A stretch of DNA of 64,000 nucleotides from Denitratimonas yunnanensis (SeqCode). GTDB lineage: Bacteria; Pseudomonadota; Gammaproteobacteria; Xanthomonadales; Xanthomonadaceae. Positions 36,400 through 46,352 of this stretch are shown piece by piece (position 1 is the first letter of the stretch; each line of letters opens with the position of its first letter). Position numbers and translations under genes: made by a program. The DNA lies in the NCBI GenBank assembly GCA_026410415.1, contig JAPMLR010000001.1:310001-374000 (forward strand), written 5' to 3'. A model generated the notes under the pieces. That model was given only the letters and a program-made list of their open reading frames with translations. It searched no databases and was not told where the DNA came from.

Positions 36400-37748
36400 C
36401 GCGCAAACTCCAGGCGCCGGCCCAGCGGCAGGTTGACCAGGCGCTCACCGTCCCAGGCCAGTTCGCCGTTGACGAAGGTGGCTGCGATGCGCGAAGTGAA
36501 TCGGGCGCCCTCGAACGGTGACCAACCGCATTTGCTGAGCACCCTGTCGCGGCTGATGACATGCGATGCATCCGGGTCGACCAGCACCAGGTCGGCGAAG
36601 TGGCCTTCGCGCAGGAAGCCACGATGTGCCACGTCGAACAGCTGCGCCGGCGCGTGGGCGAACTTCTGCACCACGGTGGCGAGACCGAGCTTGCCCTGAT
36701 GCACCAGTTCCAGTGCGGCCAGCAGCGCGTCCTGCACCAGCGGCAGACCGGACGGTGCATTGAGGTATGGCCGCTGCTTTTCCTCCAGCGTGTGCGGGGC
36801 GTGGTCGGTGGCGAGCACGTCAATGACGTCGTTGGCGAGTGCGGCGATCAGCGCATCGCGGTCGCTGGCGTCCTTGATCGCCGGATTGCACTTGATGAAG
36901 TTGCCAAGGCGCGCGTAGTCCTCACGCGCAAAGTGCAGGAAGTGGATGCAGGTTTCGGCGGTGATGCGCTTGCGCAGGCGGCCGTCGCGGTCCAGCAACG
37001 GACCGGACTCGAACAGCGCCAGTTCGTCCGCGGTGCTGATGTGCAGTACGTGCAGCCGGGTGCCGTGCTTTTTCGCCAGCGACACCGCCAGCCGAGAGGA
37101 CTTCAGGCAGGCTTCGCGCGAACGGATGTCCGGGTGCATCGACACCGGCACATCGTCGCCGAAGCGGGCTTTGGCTTCGGCCTGCAGTGCATCGATGGTC
37201 GGCGTGTCTTCGCAATGGGTGATGATCGGCGTGGGCGCCTCGCGGAAGATCGCGTCCAGCGTGTCCGGATCGTCCACCAGCATGTTGCCGGTGGACGCGC
37301 CCATGAACACCTTGATGCCCGGCGCGGTTTTCGGATCCAGCGTGCGGATCGCATCGAGGTTGTCGTTGCTGGCGCCCAGATAGAAACCGAAGTTGGCGCG
37401 GCAGCGGCCGGCGGCACGGCGGTATTTGTCTTCCAGCGCGGCCGCGTCCAGCGTTGGCGGAATCGTATTTGGCATGTCCATGATCGTGGTGATGCCGCCG
37501 GCCACCGCGGCGGCCGATTCGCTGGCCAGATCGCCCTTGTGGATCAGGCCCGGTTCGCGGAAATGCACCTGATCATCGATCATGCCCGGCAGCAGCCAGC
37601 GTCCGTGTGCATCGAGTACCTGCTCGCCGGGGCGGGCTGTCAAACCGCTGCCGATCCGCTCGATGCGATCGCCGACGATGCGCAGGTCGCCTTCCCATTC
37701 GCGCCCTTCGTTGGCCAGAAGGGCGTTCTTGATCAGCCAATGCGACAT
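36396..37748 (-). CDS. pyrC: Dihydroorotase (class I type)
   Basis: A 450-residue amidohydrolase of pyrimidine synthesis that cyclises carbamoyl aspartate. The zinc motif DDQVHFREPG is near residue 59, with later histidines in ITHCEDTP, LHVLHIST, and the catalytic aspartate in VLATDHAPHTLEEK near 315. Length and motifs fit the longer class I/AllB-like dihydroorotases rather than E. coli PyrC, so allantoinase is the main alternative. The ATG at 37748 has GGGGAC upstream. The M23 peptidase gene overlaps its end by four bases. Confidence 0.88.
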   Translation of the reverse strand: MSHWLIKNALLANEGREWEGDLRIVGDRIERIGSGLTARPGEQVLDAHGRWLLPGMIDDQVHFREPGLIHKGDLASESAAAVAGGITTIMDMPNTIPPTLDAAALEDKYRRAAGRCRANFGFYLGASNDNLDAIRTLDPKTAPGIKVFMGASTGNMLVDDPDTLDAIFREAPTPIITHCEDTPTIDALQAEAKARFGDDVPVSMHPDIRSREACLKSSRLAVSLAKKHGTRLHVLHISTADELALFESGPLLDRDGRLRKRITAETCIHFLHFAREDYARLGNFIKCNPAIKDASDRDALIAALANDVIDVLATDHAPHTLEEKQRPYLNAPSGLPLVQDALLAALELVHQGKLGLATVVQKFAHAPAQLFDVAHRGFLREGHFADLVLVDPDASHVISRDRVLSKCGWSPFEGARFTSRIAATFVNGELAWDGERLVNLPLGRRLEFAR

Positions 37749-37846
37749 GGGAGTCCCCGTTTCGGACAAGAAGGGCGATGATAGCTGCGGATGCCATCGG
37801 CTGGATGGTGGTGTAGATGTGGTGGCCGGGAACCGGGGCGGTCGAT

Positions 37847-39565
<1,719 letters not shown>

Positions 39566-39625
39566 CTCAGCGCATCCTTTGGTTGCGCCGGAGAGGCCTG
39601 ACGTGGCGCGCGGCGAATCGGCGCG

Positions 39626-39901
39626 TCACGTGCTTTCCTCTTCATCGAAGCGGCGATCGAACAGAGCCTGCGCGGCTTCCATCGCTTCGGCTTCATCCGG
39701 GCCATCCAGCTTGAGCTTCACGCGTGTGCCCTGCGCTGCGGCCAGGAGCATCACGCCCATGATGCTCTTGGCGTTGACCGCACGCCCACGGCATTCCAGC
39801 GTCGCCAGACTCTGGAACCCGGACAGCAGGTTCACGACCTTGGCGGCGGCACGCGCATGCAATCCAAGTCTGTTCAGGATGGGCAGTTCGCGCTCAAGCA
39901 T
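39626..39901 (-). CDS. ptsH: PTS phosphocarrier HPr
   Basis: A 91-residue HPr. The phosphorylated histidine is in RLGLHARAAAKVV (near residue 15), and the regulatory serine block AKSIMGVMLLAAAQG is near 46. It relays phosphate from enzyme I (60 bases downstream) to EIIA. Its start at 39901 overlaps the EIIA gene by eight bases. The ATG was chosen over the longer frame to 39934 because it keeps the family length. Confidence 0.95.
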   Translation of the reverse strand: MLERELPILNRLGLHARAAAKVVNLLSGFQSLATLECRGRAVNAKSIMGVMLLAAAQGTRVKLKLDGPDEAEAMEAAQALFDRRFDEEEST

Positions 39902-40286
39902 GGTCGAGGATGACTCCGGTCTTGCCGCCCGCAACCGCGGTGTGGGCCAGTTCGTCGAGGGGAAGTTCAGGATAATTGCAGATTCGCAGCAGCATCGGCA
40001 GGTTCAGGCCGGACACCCGCCGTGCGGGTGTTCCGAGCTGCGTGAGTCGGGCGGCAAGATTGCTGGGTGAGGCACCGTAGAGGTCGGTGAGAATCAATAC
40101 TCCGTCACCCCGGTCGACGCGCCGCAGCGCGCCACTGGCCGAGGGAAGACTGGCGTCGACATCTGCGTCGAAATCCAGTTCAAAGTGTGCCAGTGGCAGA
40201 GGAATGCGCCCGAGCAGGCGCTCCAGCAACCCGGCGTAATGCGATGCTGCACCGGGGTGGGCGACGAGAAGAAGGCCGACGTTCAT
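39894..40286 (-). CDS. PTS mannose-type EIIA
   Basis: A 130-residue mannose-family IIA domain. The phosphorylated histidine is in LLLVAHPGAASHYAG (near residue 10). LTDLYGASPSNLAARL and VSGLNLPMLLRICNY complete the signature. No IIB, IIC or IID gene is present, so the EIIA-HPr-EI set is permease-less and probably regulatory. In Xanthomonads this trio often lies near rapZ and hprK. Here the upstream neighbour is the ChrR anti-sigma gene, 50 bases away. Confidence 0.92.
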   Translation of the reverse strand: MNVGLLLVAHPGAASHYAGLLERLLGRIPLPLAHFELDFDADVDASLPSASGALRRVDRGDGVLILTDLYGASPSNLAARLTQLGTPARRVSGLNLPMLLRICNYPELPLDELAHTAVAGGKTGVILDHA

Positions 40287-40336
40287 GCGGCAAGTCTAAC
40301 CAATGCACATGACGCCGGTCAGTGTCCGAGCGCTCC

Positions 40337-41005
40337 TCAGAGTTTGAACAGGGGTTGCAGCAGCCTTGCCAGCCAGCCGGAAAATTGCAGCGGGGCATCG
40401 GTGGCTGCGACACAGATGCAAGGCACGCCGGGGGCAGTGACAGGCTGGTGCGTGATGTCGCAATCCAGATCGGCCACATCGCCTGCCGCGAAATGGCCGA
40501 GGCCATCGTCGTAGGCGCCCTTGAGGATCAGTGTGAGCTCGTTTTGCCCGTGGGTGTGCATCGGGATGCTGCGCCCCGCAGCGCTGCGCAGCAGGATCAG
40601 GTCGCTGTCGCGGACCTGCGGGGCACGGATCACGTGCACGCCGGGGCCGATCAGGCGCCAGCGCAGGCGGCTGTAGCGTTCGCCGAAATACGGGTGCAGC
40701 GCCCTTGGCAGCAGGTCAGGATCGTGTCGTGGCGTTGTCGGTCGCGAGTGCGTGGAAGCGACGGGGCGGGGCAGAGGTTCGGCATTCAGGCGGGCGAGCA
40801 TGGCATCGCGCGCGGTGGCGGGCAGCGCTTCGCCCTCCTGCTGGCGCAGCAGCTGACCGCCGATGTCTTCGGCCAGGCGCAGGTTCTGGCGGCATTCGCT
40901 GCAGTCCTCAAGATGCGCACGGGCAACCACGGTGAAAGCCGTCGGCAGTGCGCCGGATGCATAGCCGAGCAGGGTGGAATGGCCGAGGTGATGGTGTGGA
41001 TTCAT
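40337..41005 (-). CDS. chrR: ChrR family zinc anti-sigma factor
   Basis: A 222-residue ChrR. The anti-sigma zinc ligands His6, His31, Cys35 and Cys38 (AHLEDCSEC) stand at exactly the positions known for Rhodobacter ChrR. The C-terminal cupin domain carries His150, His152, Glu156 (MHTHGQNELTLIL) and His186, with the same spacing as its singlet-oxygen-responsive zinc site. ChrR holds the ECF sigma factor inactive until singlet oxygen or organic peroxide acts. It overlaps the sigma gene by four bases (ATGA at 41002-41005), so the pair is coupled. Confidence 0.95.
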   Translation of the reverse strand: MNPHHHLGHSTLLGYASGALPTAFTVVARAHLEDCSECRQNLRLAEDIGGQLLRQQEGEALPATARDAMLARLNAEPLPRPVASTHSRPTTPRHDPDLLPRALHPYFGERYSRLRWRLIGPGVHVIRAPQVRDSDLILLRSAAGRSIPMHTHGQNELTLILKGAYDDGLGHFAAGDVADLDCDITHQPVTAPGVPCICVAATDAPLQFSGWLARLLQPLFKL

Positions 41006-41628
41006 CGGCACGCTCCAAGTGCGGTCCTGAGCTTCTCGAAGGCACGGCGCAAGGTCGACTTGACCGTGCCAAGTGGCAGGTTGAGTTCGGCTGCGATCTC
41101 GCTGTGGCTGTGCGATTCCAGGTACGACATCCGGATCATCCGGGCTGCATCCGCCGGCAGCGTGTCGATCGCACGGGCAAGGATGGCGTGGTCGGCCCGG
41201 GCATCGGGGCTGGCGTCGTGTTCGGGTGTGATCTCGATCTGTTCGATGTCGTCATCCGATGGCAGCCATCCGCCTTGACGACGGCTGGCATCGAAGTGCA
41301 GGTTGCGTGCAATGCGGAACAACCAGGTGGAGAGTCCGGCCAATGCCGGATCGAAGGCGCCAGCATGACGCCAGGCACGCAACATGGCTTCCTGTACCAG
41401 TTCCTCGGCCTGCGCAGCGGGCAGTTTCAGGCCGAGCAGGTAACGATGCAGCCGGGGCGCAAAATGATCGTAGATGTGCATGAAGCTGTCCGCATCCTGG
41501 AACGCGGCCACCCGGGCCATCTGGGCGGACCAGAAAGCATCGTCGTCGTGCGGCGCTGGACGTGATCGGTTCACACGGTGCAGCGCCTGGAGCGACGCGA
41601 TTTTTCCGCTGCTGTAAGAGGGGCACAT
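41002..41628 (-). CDS. rpoE: ECF sigma factor of the RpoE/ChrR (ECF11) type
   Basis: A 208-residue sigma factor. Region 2 is FDHFAPRLHRYLLGLKL to EAMLRAWRHAGAFDPALAGLSTWLFRIARN. Region 4 is LPADAARMIRMSYLESHSHSEIAAELNLPLGTVKSTLRRAFEKLR. With ChrR directly downstream it matches the group that answers singlet oxygen. The first 40 residues are poorly conserved, and GTG at about 41574 or ATG at about 41520 are alternative starts. A promoter of the TGCATCC-16-CGTA form lies 58 bases or more upstream, so autoregulation is predicted. The gene name follows Rhodobacter, not E. coli sigma-E. Confidence 0.93.
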   Translation of the reverse strand: MCPSYSSGKIASLQALHRVNRSRPAPHDDDAFWSAQMARVAAFQDADSFMHIYDHFAPRLHRYLLGLKLPAAQAEELVQEAMLRAWRHAGAFDPALAGLSTWLFRIARNLHFDASRRQGGWLPSDDDIEQIEITPEHDASPDARADHAILARAIDTLPADAARMIRMSYLESHSHSEIAAELNLPLGTVKSTLRRAFEKLRTALGACR

Positions 41629-41692
41629 GATAGGTCGTGATGAGGGTTGGCTGCCAATGGCAGGGCAGGCAGGTGGAGCCTGATGCCTGATC

Positions 41693-41719
41693 TACGCAGA
41701 TGAAAGCCGATCGGATGCA
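41693..41719 (-). promoter_or_regulatory. Predicted ECF promoter before the sigma-chrR operon
   Basis: On the minus strand TGCATCC (41719-41713), 16 bases, then CGTA (41696-41693). It has the same elements and spacing as the three other sites at 43153-43211 and 44057-44083. A start near 41686 would leave a leader of about 58 bases. It implies positive autoregulation. Confidence 0.8.
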
Positions 41720-41724
41720 TCCTC

Positions 41725-43116
41725 TCAGGAGTGGATGCGCTCCAGCGCCGCCAGTGCGGCTTGGCGGCTGGAAGCCAGATCCACGATCGGCGCGGGATAG
41801 CCGTGTGGCGGCAAGCCACTCCATGGCGCATGGCGCAGCGTCGGGGCGAGCGGTGCCAGTTCCGGCACCCACCGGGCGATGTAGTCTCCCTGCGGATCGA
41901 ACTTCTGCGCCTGCAAGACTGGATTGAATACCCGATAGTAGGGCGCGGCATCGGCGCCGGTGCCCGCCACCCATTGCCAGCCGAGCGAGTTGTTGGCGAG
42001 GCTGGCATCGACCAGCGTGTCCCAGAACCAGCGTGCACCGTGCTGCCAGTGCAGGCGCAGGTTCTTGGTCAACAGGCTCGCCACGATCATCCGCACCCGG
42101 TTGTGCATCCAGCCGGTCTGCCAGAGCTCGCGCATCCCGGCATCGACGATGGGGATGCCGGTACGGCCCTGCTGCCAGGCCGTCAGCAAGCTCGATTCGG
42201 GGGCAGCCCAGGGGAAATCGTCGAAGCGCGGATTGAAGTTGGCCTCGGGCGTGTGCGGGAAGTGGTGCAGGAGATGATGGGCGAATTCGCGCCAGCCCAA
42301 CTCGCGCAGGTAGGCATCGCGGTCGTTGCATGCCGGGTTGTTTTCGAGCGTGCGGGCGATGCGCCAGGGCGTGATTTCGCCAAAATGCAGGTGCGGCGAG
42401 AGGTGCGACGTGCCGGGAATGTCCGGTCGGTCGCGCTGCTGCTGGTAGCCATCCAGTGCCTGAGCCGAAAAGCGTGCCAATGCAGCGTGTGCACCCCGCT
42501 CGCCGGGTGTCCAGCACGACCAGAAGCCGGAATCCCAGCGCAATCGCGGCGACAGCTTCAGCGCATCGATGCCCAGCGCACCGGGAAGCAACGGCGGTGC
42601 GGGCAAGTGGGCAGGCGCGTCGGTGCAGGTCGGCAATCGCCAGCGGGTCGATGCGTTGCGCCAGAACGGCGTGAAGACACGGTAAGGGTCGCCATTTTTC
42701 GTTTCTATCTGCCAGGGCTCGAACAACAGCGCGCCGTTGTGGCTTTGGGCCTGCACGCCGTGCTGTTGAAGGTTGCGCTTGATGAGGGTGTCACGCGCCT
42801 CGATCGCGGGTTCGTAGCGCCGGTTCCAGAACACGGCTTGTGCACCCGTGCAGGCCTGTATCGTCTGCAAGGTGTCAATCGATGGGCCACGGAAAACCTG
42901 CAAGCGCGAGCCGCGGGCTTGCAGATCGGCAGCCAGTGCATGCAGTGACCGGTGGCGCCATGCATCCGAGGCTGCGCCCGGCGCCCAGTCGCCTTCCTCC
43001 TCCGGCGCGTGGATGTACACCGGCACCGGTACCAGACCGCCCCGCAGCGCGGCCTGCAAGGCGGGGTTGTCGGCCAGACGCAGGTCATTGCGAAACCAGA
43101 TCAGGGCGTGGGTCAT
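41725..43116 (-). CDS. phrB: Cryptochrome/deoxyribodipyrimidine photolyase
   Basis: A 463-residue photolyase. The N-terminal antenna domain is ALIWFRNDLRLADNPAL. The FAD domain holds YLRELGWREFAHHLLHHFP and GRTGIPIVDAGMRELWQTGWMHNRVRMIVASLLTKNL, then SLANNSLGWQWVAGTGADAAPYYRVFNP. It repairs UV-made pyrimidine dimers with blue light. The ATG at 43116 has GGAGG nine bases upstream. Its promoter has the shared TGCATCC-16-CGTA form, placing it under the ECF/ChrR system as known for photolyases in Rhodobacter. Full length. Confidence 0.95.
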   Translation of the reverse strand: MTHALIWFRNDLRLADNPALQAALRGGLVPVPVYIHAPEEEGDWAPGAASDAWRHRSLHALAADLQARGSRLQVFRGPSIDTLQTIQACTGAQAVFWNRRYEPAIEARDTLIKRNLQQHGVQAQSHNGALLFEPWQIETKNGDPYRVFTPFWRNASTRWRLPTCTDAPAHLPAPPLLPGALGIDALKLSPRLRWDSGFWSCWTPGERGAHAALARFSAQALDGYQQQRDRPDIPGTSHLSPHLHFGEITPWRIARTLENNPACNDRDAYLRELGWREFAHHLLHHFPHTPEANFNPRFDDFPWAAPESSLLTAWQQGRTGIPIVDAGMRELWQTGWMHNRVRMIVASLLTKNLRLHWQHGARWFWDTLVDASLANNSLGWQWVAGTGADAAPYYRVFNPVLQAQKFDPQGDYIARWVPELAPLAPTLRHAPWSGLPPHGYPAPIVDLASSRQAALAALERIHS

Positions 43117-43152
43117 CGTGACAGTGCCTCCAGCGGCAAGGTGGATCGACTG

Positions 43153-43179
43153 TACGCGGCTTGGCGTGTCGTGGATGCA
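43153..43179 (-). promoter_or_regulatory. Predicted ECF promoter before the photolyase
   Basis: On the minus strand TGCATCC (43179-43173), 16 bases, CGTA (43156-43153). The start would be near 43145, about 29 bases before the photolyase ATG. It is back to back with the rightward copy at 43185, five bases away. Confidence 0.8.
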
Positions 43180-43184
43180 TGAGC

Positions 43185-43211
43185 TGCATCCGATGGCGGC
43201 AGATATGCGTA
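43185..43211 (+). promoter_or_regulatory. Predicted ECF promoter before the exported hypothetical gene
   Basis: TGCATCC (43185-43191), 16 bases, CGTA (43208-43211) on the plus strand. It places transcription start near 43218, so the ATGs at 43193 and 43205 lie inside or before the promoter and cannot begin the protein. The TTG at 43244 with GGAG upstream becomes the start. Confidence 0.78.
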
Positions 43212-43243
43212 TCGCCCCATGCCAATGGGACCGGAGCCTCGCC

Positions 43244-44014
43244 TTGATCGTCTTTCGTACTGTATTGCTGCTGTTCTTGTCCGCGGGCAGTTCCCTTGAA
43301 GCAGTGGAGCACCACGAGGGTCTGGCCTACCGGCTGGAGGGCGGCCCACTGCTTTACAGCGAACACCACTGGCGACTGGACATCGATGGCATCGCCACTC
43401 GCATCGTGCTCTACCGTTGCCCGGACGGCAGACCGTTCGCTCGCAAGCAGGTGCGGGAAACCACGGCTGCGACATCCCCGGATTTCGAGTTGCTGGATGC
43501 GCGTGATGGTTATCGCGAAGGCGTGCGAAGCATGGCGGGCCGACGCGAGATGTTCTGGCAAGCGGATGCCGATGCCCAAGCGATGGTGCGGGATTTCGTT
43601 CCCGATGCAGGCACGGTGATCGATGCCGGTTTCGATGCCTATGTCCGACAGCATTGGGAAGGTCTTCTTGCAGGAGAGCGGGGTCAGGCGCGCTTTCTGT
43701 TGCCGAGCGCATTGCGTCTGTTTCCAGTGCGGTTGTGGCGGCATGACGATGGCATGGATGCCGGCGAGGTCGGATTCCGGATGCGGCTGGATGCCTGGTA
43801 CGGATTTGCCGTGCCGCAAACCCTGGTGGTCTATCGCGTCTCCGATCGCCGGCTGCTGCGCTTCGAGGGCACCGGCAGCATCCGCGATCCGCGCGGCAGG
43901 CATCGGCCGGTGCGCATCGTGTTCGCACCGCAAAGTGCGCCTGCTCCGGAATCGGGAAGGCGGCAGGCATTGGATGCCTTGCAGCTGCCGTTGGATGGTC
44001 GGTGCCCCACGTGA
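43244..44014 (+). CDS. Exported protein of unknown function, predicted member of the ECF/ChrR regulon
   Basis: I do not recognise this family. With TTG at 43244 as start (GGAG at 43233-43236, seven bases before) it has 256 residues. A signal peptide (MIVFRTVLLLFLSAGSSLEA) is followed by a soluble domain with HHEGLAYRLEGGPLLYSEHHW, a paired aromatic-acidic pattern, and a C-terminal half rich in Arg and Tyr (AWYGFAVPQTLVVYRVSDRRLLRFEGTGSI), ending LDGRCPT. No lipobox is evident. It lies between a photolyase and a lipid-modification operon and has its own copy of the shared promoter, so it is predicted to act in the periplasm during photo-oxidative stress. Confidence 0.8.
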   Translation: MIVFRTVLLLFLSAGSSLEAVEHHEGLAYRLEGGPLLYSEHHWRLDIDGIATRIVLYRCPDGRPFARKQVRETTAATSPDFELLDARDGYREGVRSMAGRREMFWQADADAQAMVRDFVPDAGTVIDAGFDAYVRQHWEGLLAGERGQARFLLPSALRLFPVRLWRHDDGMDAGEVGFRMRLDAWYGFAVPQTLVVYRVSDRRLLRFEGTGSIRDPRGRHRPVRIVFAPQSAPAPESGRRQALDALQLPLDGRCPT

Positions 44015-44056
44015 GCCGGATCCGGCGTTGCCCGGACAACGAATCCGCCCGGAGCC

Positions 44057-44083
44057 TGCATCCAAAGCCTGCGTACTTGCGTA
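44057..44083 (+). promoter_or_regulatory. Predicted ECF promoter before the lipid-modification operon
   Basis: TGCATCC (44057-44063), 16 bases, CGTA (44080-44083). A start near 44090 gives a leader of about 26 bases to the desaturase ATG. It is the fourth site with identical elements and spacing. Confidence 0.8.
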
Positions 44084-44115
44084 AGCAGCGACGGAATGAC
44101 ACAGGATGGCGGGTG

Positions 44116-45063
44116 ATGACACGGAAGCGGCAGTTGGCAACAGGCGGCATTCTTGCCACGGTGAGGCGCTGGTTCGATACCGGCTCCGATCCGGTCGATG
44201 TCGATGACCGAGATGCCATCCGCATCGATTGGCTCCGGGCGGCGCCATTCATTGGCCTTCATCTGGCATGTCTCGGAGTGTTCGTGGTTGGTGTTTCGCC
44301 TGTGGCATTGGCGGTGGCGGCGGGGCTTTATGTCCTTCGCATGTTCGCCGTGACCGCGTTCTACCACCGCTATTTTTCCCACCGAACTTTCCGCACCTCA
44401 CGCGTGATGCAATTCGTCTTTGCGCTGCTGGGGGCTTCCTGCGTCCAGCGCGGGCCGCTCTGGTGGGCTGCACATCACCGTCATCATCATCGTCATGCCG
44501 ATACACCGGAGGATCCTCATTCACCGGGACTGCGAGGCTTGGTATGGAGCCATGTGGGCTGGTTCCTGACGCCGGCCGGATTCCGCACCGATCTTTCCCG
44601 GGTGCATGATCTGGTGCGCTTTCCGGAGCTGCGTTGGCTTGATCGTTACGACACCATCGTTCCAATGGCGTTGGCCTTGGCACTGTTCGGGCTCGGAGTG
44701 CTGCTCGAGCGCATTGCTCCCCAGCTGGACACCAACGGGCCGCAGATGCTGGTGTGGGGATTCGCTGTTTCCACCATCGTGCTGTTCCATGCCACCGTCA
44801 CGATAAATTCGTTGTCGCACCGCTTCGGTACCCGCCGTTTCGACACCGCTGACGAGAGTCGCAACAATCTCTGGCTGGCACTACTCACTTTTGGTGAGGG
44901 CTGGCACAACAACCATCACTTCTATCCGACATCCACGCGTCAGGGATTCTTCTGGTGGGAGATCGATCTGACCTACTACGGTCTTCGTGTGATGGCATGG
45001 CTTGGCCTGGTGCGCGATCTCAAACCAGTGCCTGCACGCGTGCTGGCAAGGGGCCGGCAATGA
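44116..45063 (+). CDS. Membrane fatty-acid/acyl-CoA desaturase
   Basis: A 315-residue di-iron desaturase. The histidine boxes are HRYFSH (84-89), HHRHHH (120-125) and HNNHH (near 264), the standard pattern, with membrane helices between. It would put a double bond into phospholipid or CoA-bound acyl chains, giving the unsaturated substrate that cyclopropane-type methyltransferases need. It is first gene of a seven-gene operon and overlaps the next by four bases (ATGA). The start is ATG at 44116 (MTRKRQLATGG). Length is typical of delta-9-type enzymes. Confidence 0.93.
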   Translation: MTRKRQLATGGILATVRRWFDTGSDPVDVDDRDAIRIDWLRAAPFIGLHLACLGVFVVGVSPVALAVAAGLYVLRMFAVTAFYHRYFSHRTFRTSRVMQFVFALLGASCVQRGPLWWAAHHRHHHRHADTPEDPHSPGLRGLVWSHVGWFLTPAGFRTDLSRVHDLVRFPELRWLDRYDTIVPMALALALFGLGVLLERIAPQLDTNGPQMLVWGFAVSTIVLFHATVTINSLSHRFGTRRFDTADESRNNLWLALLTFGEGWHNNHHFYPTSTRQGFFWWEIDLTYYGLRVMAWLGLVRDLKPVPARVLARGRQ

Positions 45064-46352
45064 ATCCGCGCATCGCCGTCATCGGGTCGGGCATTGCCGG
45101 GCTGGCCTCGGCGTGGCTGCTGTCGCAACGGTATCAAGTGACGCTGTTCGAAGCCGAGGAGCGCCTCGGTGGGCATACCCACACCCATGACATCACGCTG
45201 GCCGGCCAGCGCTTCGCCGTGGATACCGGATTCATCGTGCACAACCGGCAGCACTACCCGCTGCTGTCCCGGATGCTCGACGAGCTCGGCGTGGACACCG
45301 CGCCAACCTCGATGAGTTTCTCGGTACACAACGCGGCCAGTGGGCTGGAATACAACGCCACTTCCCTGGATGCACTGTTCTGCCAGCGTCGCAATCTGGT
45401 TTCACCCCGCTTCCTCGGCATGGTGAGTGACATCTTCCGTTTCTATCGCATTGCGCCGCGGTTGTTGCAAGACGATGGGCCGGGGCCGTCACTGGGTGAG
45501 TATCTGCAGCGCCATCGCTTCGGTGCCGCCTTCCGCGACGAACATCTTGTGCCGATGGCCTCGGCGCTGTGGTCATCGCCTTCGCGGCAGATTCTGGAGT
45601 TTCCGGCGCGCTATCTGGTGCAGTTCATGCACAACCACCAGATGTTGCAGGTCAGCGGGCGCCCATCGTGGCGGGTGGTGACCGGAGGCTCGGCACGTTA
45701 CATCGAAGCCCTGCAACGCTCCTGGAGCGCGAGGGTGCGCCTGTCCACGCCGGTGCGTGCACTGCACAGGCAACTGCATTGCGTAACGGTTGAAACCGAT
45801 GCGTCAAGCGAGTCCTTCGATCATGTGGTGCTGGCCTGTCACAGCGATCAGGCGCTTTCCCTGCTGGCTGACCCCGATGCGCGCGAGGCAGCCATTCTGG
45901 GGGCCATTCCGTATCAGGAAAATGATGTGGTGCTGCATACCGACCCAAGTCTCTTGCCCCGGAGCCGAAAGGCCTGGGCAGCGTGGAATGCGCATCTGCC
46001 GGCCGATCCGGCCGATGCCTGCACTGTCAGCTATTGCATGAACCTTCTGCAAGGCCTGGATGCCCCCGAACCCTTGGTGGTGACTTTGAATCGCACTGCA
46101 GCAATTGATCCATCCCGCATCCTGCGAAGAATGCACTACCGCCATCCTGTCCATACCGCCGGGGCGGTCGCAGCCCAGGCGCGCCGAGCGGAGATCCAGG
46201 GATGGCGTCGTACCTGGTTTGCCGGCGCCTACTGGGGTTGGGGATTCCACGAGGACGGCATGCGCAGTGCCGTGGATGTGGTCCGTGCGCTTGGCGTGGC
46301 GTGGCCCGCGACAACAGTGACGCCGTCTATGCCGGAGGTGGACCAGCCATGA
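45060..46352 (+). CDS. FAD-dependent oxidoreductase (amine-oxidase-like)
   Basis: A 430-residue flavoprotein. The dinucleotide-binding motif AVIGSGIAGLASAWLL is near residue 6, then EERLGGHTHTHDI, and the C-terminal FAD contact WFAGAYWGWGFHEDGM near 390. This group of amine-oxidase-like proteins is a regular partner of DUF1365 and cyclopropane-fatty-acid synthase genes in RpoE/ChrR regulons. The chemistry is unproven and acyl-chain oxidation is a guess. ATGA overlaps join it to both neighbours. Confidence 0.9.
   Translation: MNPRIAVIGSGIAGLASAWLLSQRYQVTLFEAEERLGGHTHTHDITLAGQRFAVDTGFIVHNRQHYPLLSRMLDELGVDTAPTSMSFSVHNAASGLEYNATSLDALFCQRRNLVSPRFLGMVSDIFRFYRIAPRLLQDDGPGPSLGEYLQRHRFGAAFRDEHLVPMASALWSSPSRQILEFPARYLVQFMHNHQMLQVSGRPSWRVVTGGSARYIEALQRSWSARVRLSTPVRALHRQLHCVTVETDASSESFDHVVLACHSDQALSLLADPDAREAAILGAIPYQENDVVLHTDPSLLPRSRKAWAAWNAHLPADPADACTVSYCMNLLQGLDAPEPLVVTLNRTAAIDPSRILRRMHYRHPVHTAGAVAAQARRAEIQGWRRTWFAGAYWGWGFHEDGMRSAVDVVRALGVAWPATTVTPSMPEVDQP

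Noticed and set aside
43193..43207. ATG codons at 43193 and 43205 as starts of the exported hypothetical protein
   Set aside because: Both lie within the TGCATCC-16-CGTA promoter and lack a Shine-Dalgarno; the TTG at 43244 has one and begins with a signal peptide.
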